From Sphingobium bisphenolivorans (lineage in GTDB: Bacteria; Pseudomonadota; Alphaproteobacteria; Sphingomonadales; Sphingomonadaceae), in contig NZ_ASTG01000018.1 in the NCBI RefSeq assembly GCF_000412635.1, positions 62,001 to 126,000 of the forward strand: 64,000 nt of DNA, given 5' to 3'. A program made the translations under genes and the position numbers. The notes under the pieces are model-generated. The model saw nothing but the letters and a program-made list of their open reading frames with translations. It ran no database searches and had not been told where the DNA came from. Numbering within the stretch: the stretch's first letter is position 1; each line of letters begins with the position of its first letter. This document shows, piece after piece, positions 62,435 to 64,000 of the stretch.

Positions 62435-62474
62435 GCGATCATCTCCAGACGGGTATATGGTGCATGGTTAGTCG

Positions 62475-62492
62475 CAATTGTAGTCAATTGTA
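62475..62492. promoter_or_regulatory. Tandem CAATTGTA repeat in the divergent gap
   Basis: CAATTGTA occurs at 62475-62482 and 62485-62492, ten bases apart, so both faces lie on one side of the helix. It sits between the winged-helix gene and the nitrilase-fold gene and may be its binding site. Confidence 0.4.
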
Positions 62493-62509
62493 AGATGGGG
62501 AGGTAAATT

Positions 62510-64000
62510 TTGTCCCAAGGAATGCAGACGTTTCAGTGGGACCGGTCGCCTCCTGACGTTTTGGCGCGGCTCGCTCGATTAGTTTTTGAGGCGCGTGATT
62601 CAGCCACGATATCACTCATCGAAGCCGCCATCGAAGAATTAAACAGTTCAGTGGCGACGGCTCCCGACGAGGAGTTCTCTCTATCCGGTAAAGCCATCTG
62701 CTCTGATGTGATCATCAACCTCGGCGGGAAGGTGCCCGAAAAACTTCCACGTGATGTGAGGGAGATGATCGATCTGGTGCAGCAGATTCAGCGGCTGGAT
62801 CGATGGCACTCCCCTATCATTCCTTCCAATGCAGCGTTGATGCGCCGCCTTGATGATCATCACTTGGCCTTTGACAGATTGTTCGAAGATGATCCTCGCC
62901 TCAATGAGGATCGAACGCAGGGCCTGTTGATATTGGGTCAGGCTTGGGGTCGCCCGCTTACCCCAACGGGCGAGGAATTGCTGCCCCCCGGTGAACAGAT
63001 GGGGATCATCGCCAGATTGCTCGACGTGACCGCATATCTGCCTCCGCAATTAACTGTAGTGGATCCTGACGACGACTCAACGTCAGCTAGGCAATACCCG
63101 ATAAATGTTGCCTACCAGATCGTTAGGGCGAATAATCCGTCGCTTGTCCCCGGCAATACTCTCATGGTGGCTATAGCACCGATGATCGAGGCACCGGGAG
63201 ACGTTCACATGTCCGTCAGCGGCAATCGGTACAGTTTCTTGCCGGCTTACCCACCGCAAAGGCTCGACGAAGCCGTAGCTCTTGCGGTTGATCGCAATGC
63301 GCATGTTCTTCTTATGCCCGAAATGACTGTCGACGAAGCCAATCTAGATCGGCTTTCCAGGAGCATTGATGATGCTCGTGCTGAATATGTACTTACGCAC
63401 AACCGTGCACCAGCCTTGCGCTTTGTGATGGCTGGCGTGACAGCAGCGCCGGGAATAACCGGCCAAGCCAGTAATTACATCATCATCCTGGATATCAATG
63501 GGGATGTCGTGTTACGGCAGGATAAGTTACGCCATTGGAACCTCGGACGGGGAGCGCTATCAAGATTCGATATCGAAGCGCGGTGTCCGGCTTCGTCCGG
63601 CCACGCCCTGCTTTACGAGGACACACCTCCCGGGCGGACCATCACGGTCACTGATCTCGATGGAATAGGCAGGTTGTTTGCGCTGATCTGCGCAGACATG
63701 AACCAAGATCAACCTGGGCATTGGTTGCTTGAGAATGTCCAGATAGATTGGCTGTATTCGCCAATAATGGACGGCTCTACCTGCTGGACGCAGACCGGCA
63801 CGCCACCGTGGATCATTGACCGCTCAGCGCGCGCAGCGAAAACCGGCGCCAGCCGCGTGATGGTGACCAACAGCATGGCGATGACCCACTGGAACAATGA
63901 AGTGATCGATCGTGAGCGATCAAGCGATGCAGCTTACCCATATGTGAGATACAGCACATGCGGCATCGGACTTTTCCTTGACGGAAGCTCTGGCACCTTG
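62510..64000 (+). CDS. Nitrilase-superfamily protein with a long N-terminal extension, right end cut off
   Basis: At least 497 residues, open to the window edge. Residues 1-240 are a largely helical region that I do not recognise. From about 250 a carbon-nitrogen hydrolase fold is visible: Glu271 in LLMPEMTV, Lys339 in RQDKLRHW and Cys394 in ALICADMN, the Glu-Lys-Cys triad. The start is TTG at 62510, because GGGGAGG lies six bases before it; an ATG at 62522 lies right against an AAGGA. It is not the RT-nitrilase of DRT1 as no reverse transcriptase motif is seen. Substrate is unknown; the low GC and the divergent regulator suggest an accessory or defence role. Confidence 0.7.
   Translation, partial: MSQGMQTFQWDRSPPDVLARLARLVFEARDSATISLIEAAIEELNSSVATAPDEEFSLSGKAICSDVIINLGGKVPEKLPRDVREMIDLVQQIQRLDRWHSPIIPSNAALMRRLDDHHLAFDRLFEDDPRLNEDRTQGLLILGQAWGRPLTPTGEELLPPGEQMGIIARLLDVTAYLPPQLTVVDPDDDSTSARQYPINVAYQIVRANNPSLVPGNTLMVAIAPMIEAPGDVHMSVSGNRYSFLPAYPPQRLDEAVALAVDRNAHVLLMPEMTVDEANLDRLSRSIDDARAEYVLTHNRAPALRFVMAGVTAAPGITGQASNYIIILDINGDVVLRQDKLRHWNLGRGALSRFDIEARCPASSGHALLYEDTPPGRTITVTDLDGIGRLFALICADMNQDQPGHWLLENVQIDWLYSPIMDGSTCWTQTGTPPWIIDRSARAAKTGASRVMVTNSMAMTHWNNEVIDRERSSDAAYPYVRYSTCGIGLFLDGSSGTL

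Noticed and set aside
62510-64000. DRT1-type reverse transcriptase-nitrilase defence gene
   Set aside because: No reverse transcriptase motifs are present in the residues before the nitrilase fold; only the fold is shared.
1-64000. CRISPR arrays, rRNA genes, insertion sequences, prophage
   Set aside because: No regularly spaced repeats, rRNA-like sequence, transposase or phage gene was found on reading.

Overview
The window looks like the chromosome of a GC-rich alphaproteobacterium, most likely a sphingomonad (Sphingobium or Sphingomonas type). This is inferred from gene content and style, not from a search: a short FlgE, a FlbD-like sigma-54 activator, a DUF4169 protein, a TonB-dependent receptor, and small hairpin repeats of the kind scattered through sphingomonad genomes.

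Positions 1-9900 are housekeeping: trmL (cut by the left edge), hemF, a GNAT acetyltransferase, lipB, small exported proteins, the queE-queC pair for queuosine precursor synthesis, hslO (Hsp33), and argD-argF. Positions 9972-48181 are an almost complete flagellar regulon. A leftward block carries fliS, fliD, an unknown gene, flhB, fliRQPO, fliNML, fliKJIHGFE and a FlbD-like activator. The single flagellin gene faces right. An osmoregulated periplasmic glucan pair (opgD/G-opgH) sits inside the cluster. Next come fliA, flhA, a lytic transglycosylase, a flgA-flgM-flgN-like operon and a compact MotA/MotB-like pair, all leftward. The rightward flgBCDEFGHIJKL and motAB complete it. Four perfect TGGCAC-N5-TTGC sigma-54 promoters (before flgB, flgG, flgA and the transglycosylase-flhA-fliA operon) and sigma-28-like promoters (before flagellin, motA and the fliD operon) suggest the usual hierarchy: the FlbD-like protein with RpoN makes hook and basal body, then FliA, held by FlgM, makes filament and motor.

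Positions 48250-61220 hold an EnvZ/OmpR-type two-component pair, an EF-hand protein, argG, an Ala/Pro-rich membrane protein, DUF4169, tRNA-Gly, a LysR-type regulator, a ZnuD-like TonB receptor behind a Zur-like box, a Nudix-DUF47 fusion followed by a PiT phosphate transporter, and an XRE/ScfR-like regulator. From about 61250 the DNA is visibly more AT-rich and looks acquired. A YbjN-like gene and a winged-helix gene overlap and run left. A large nitrilase-fold protein runs right off the window edge. This last module is the best candidate for something undescribed.

No rRNA, CRISPR array, transposase or prophage gene was seen.
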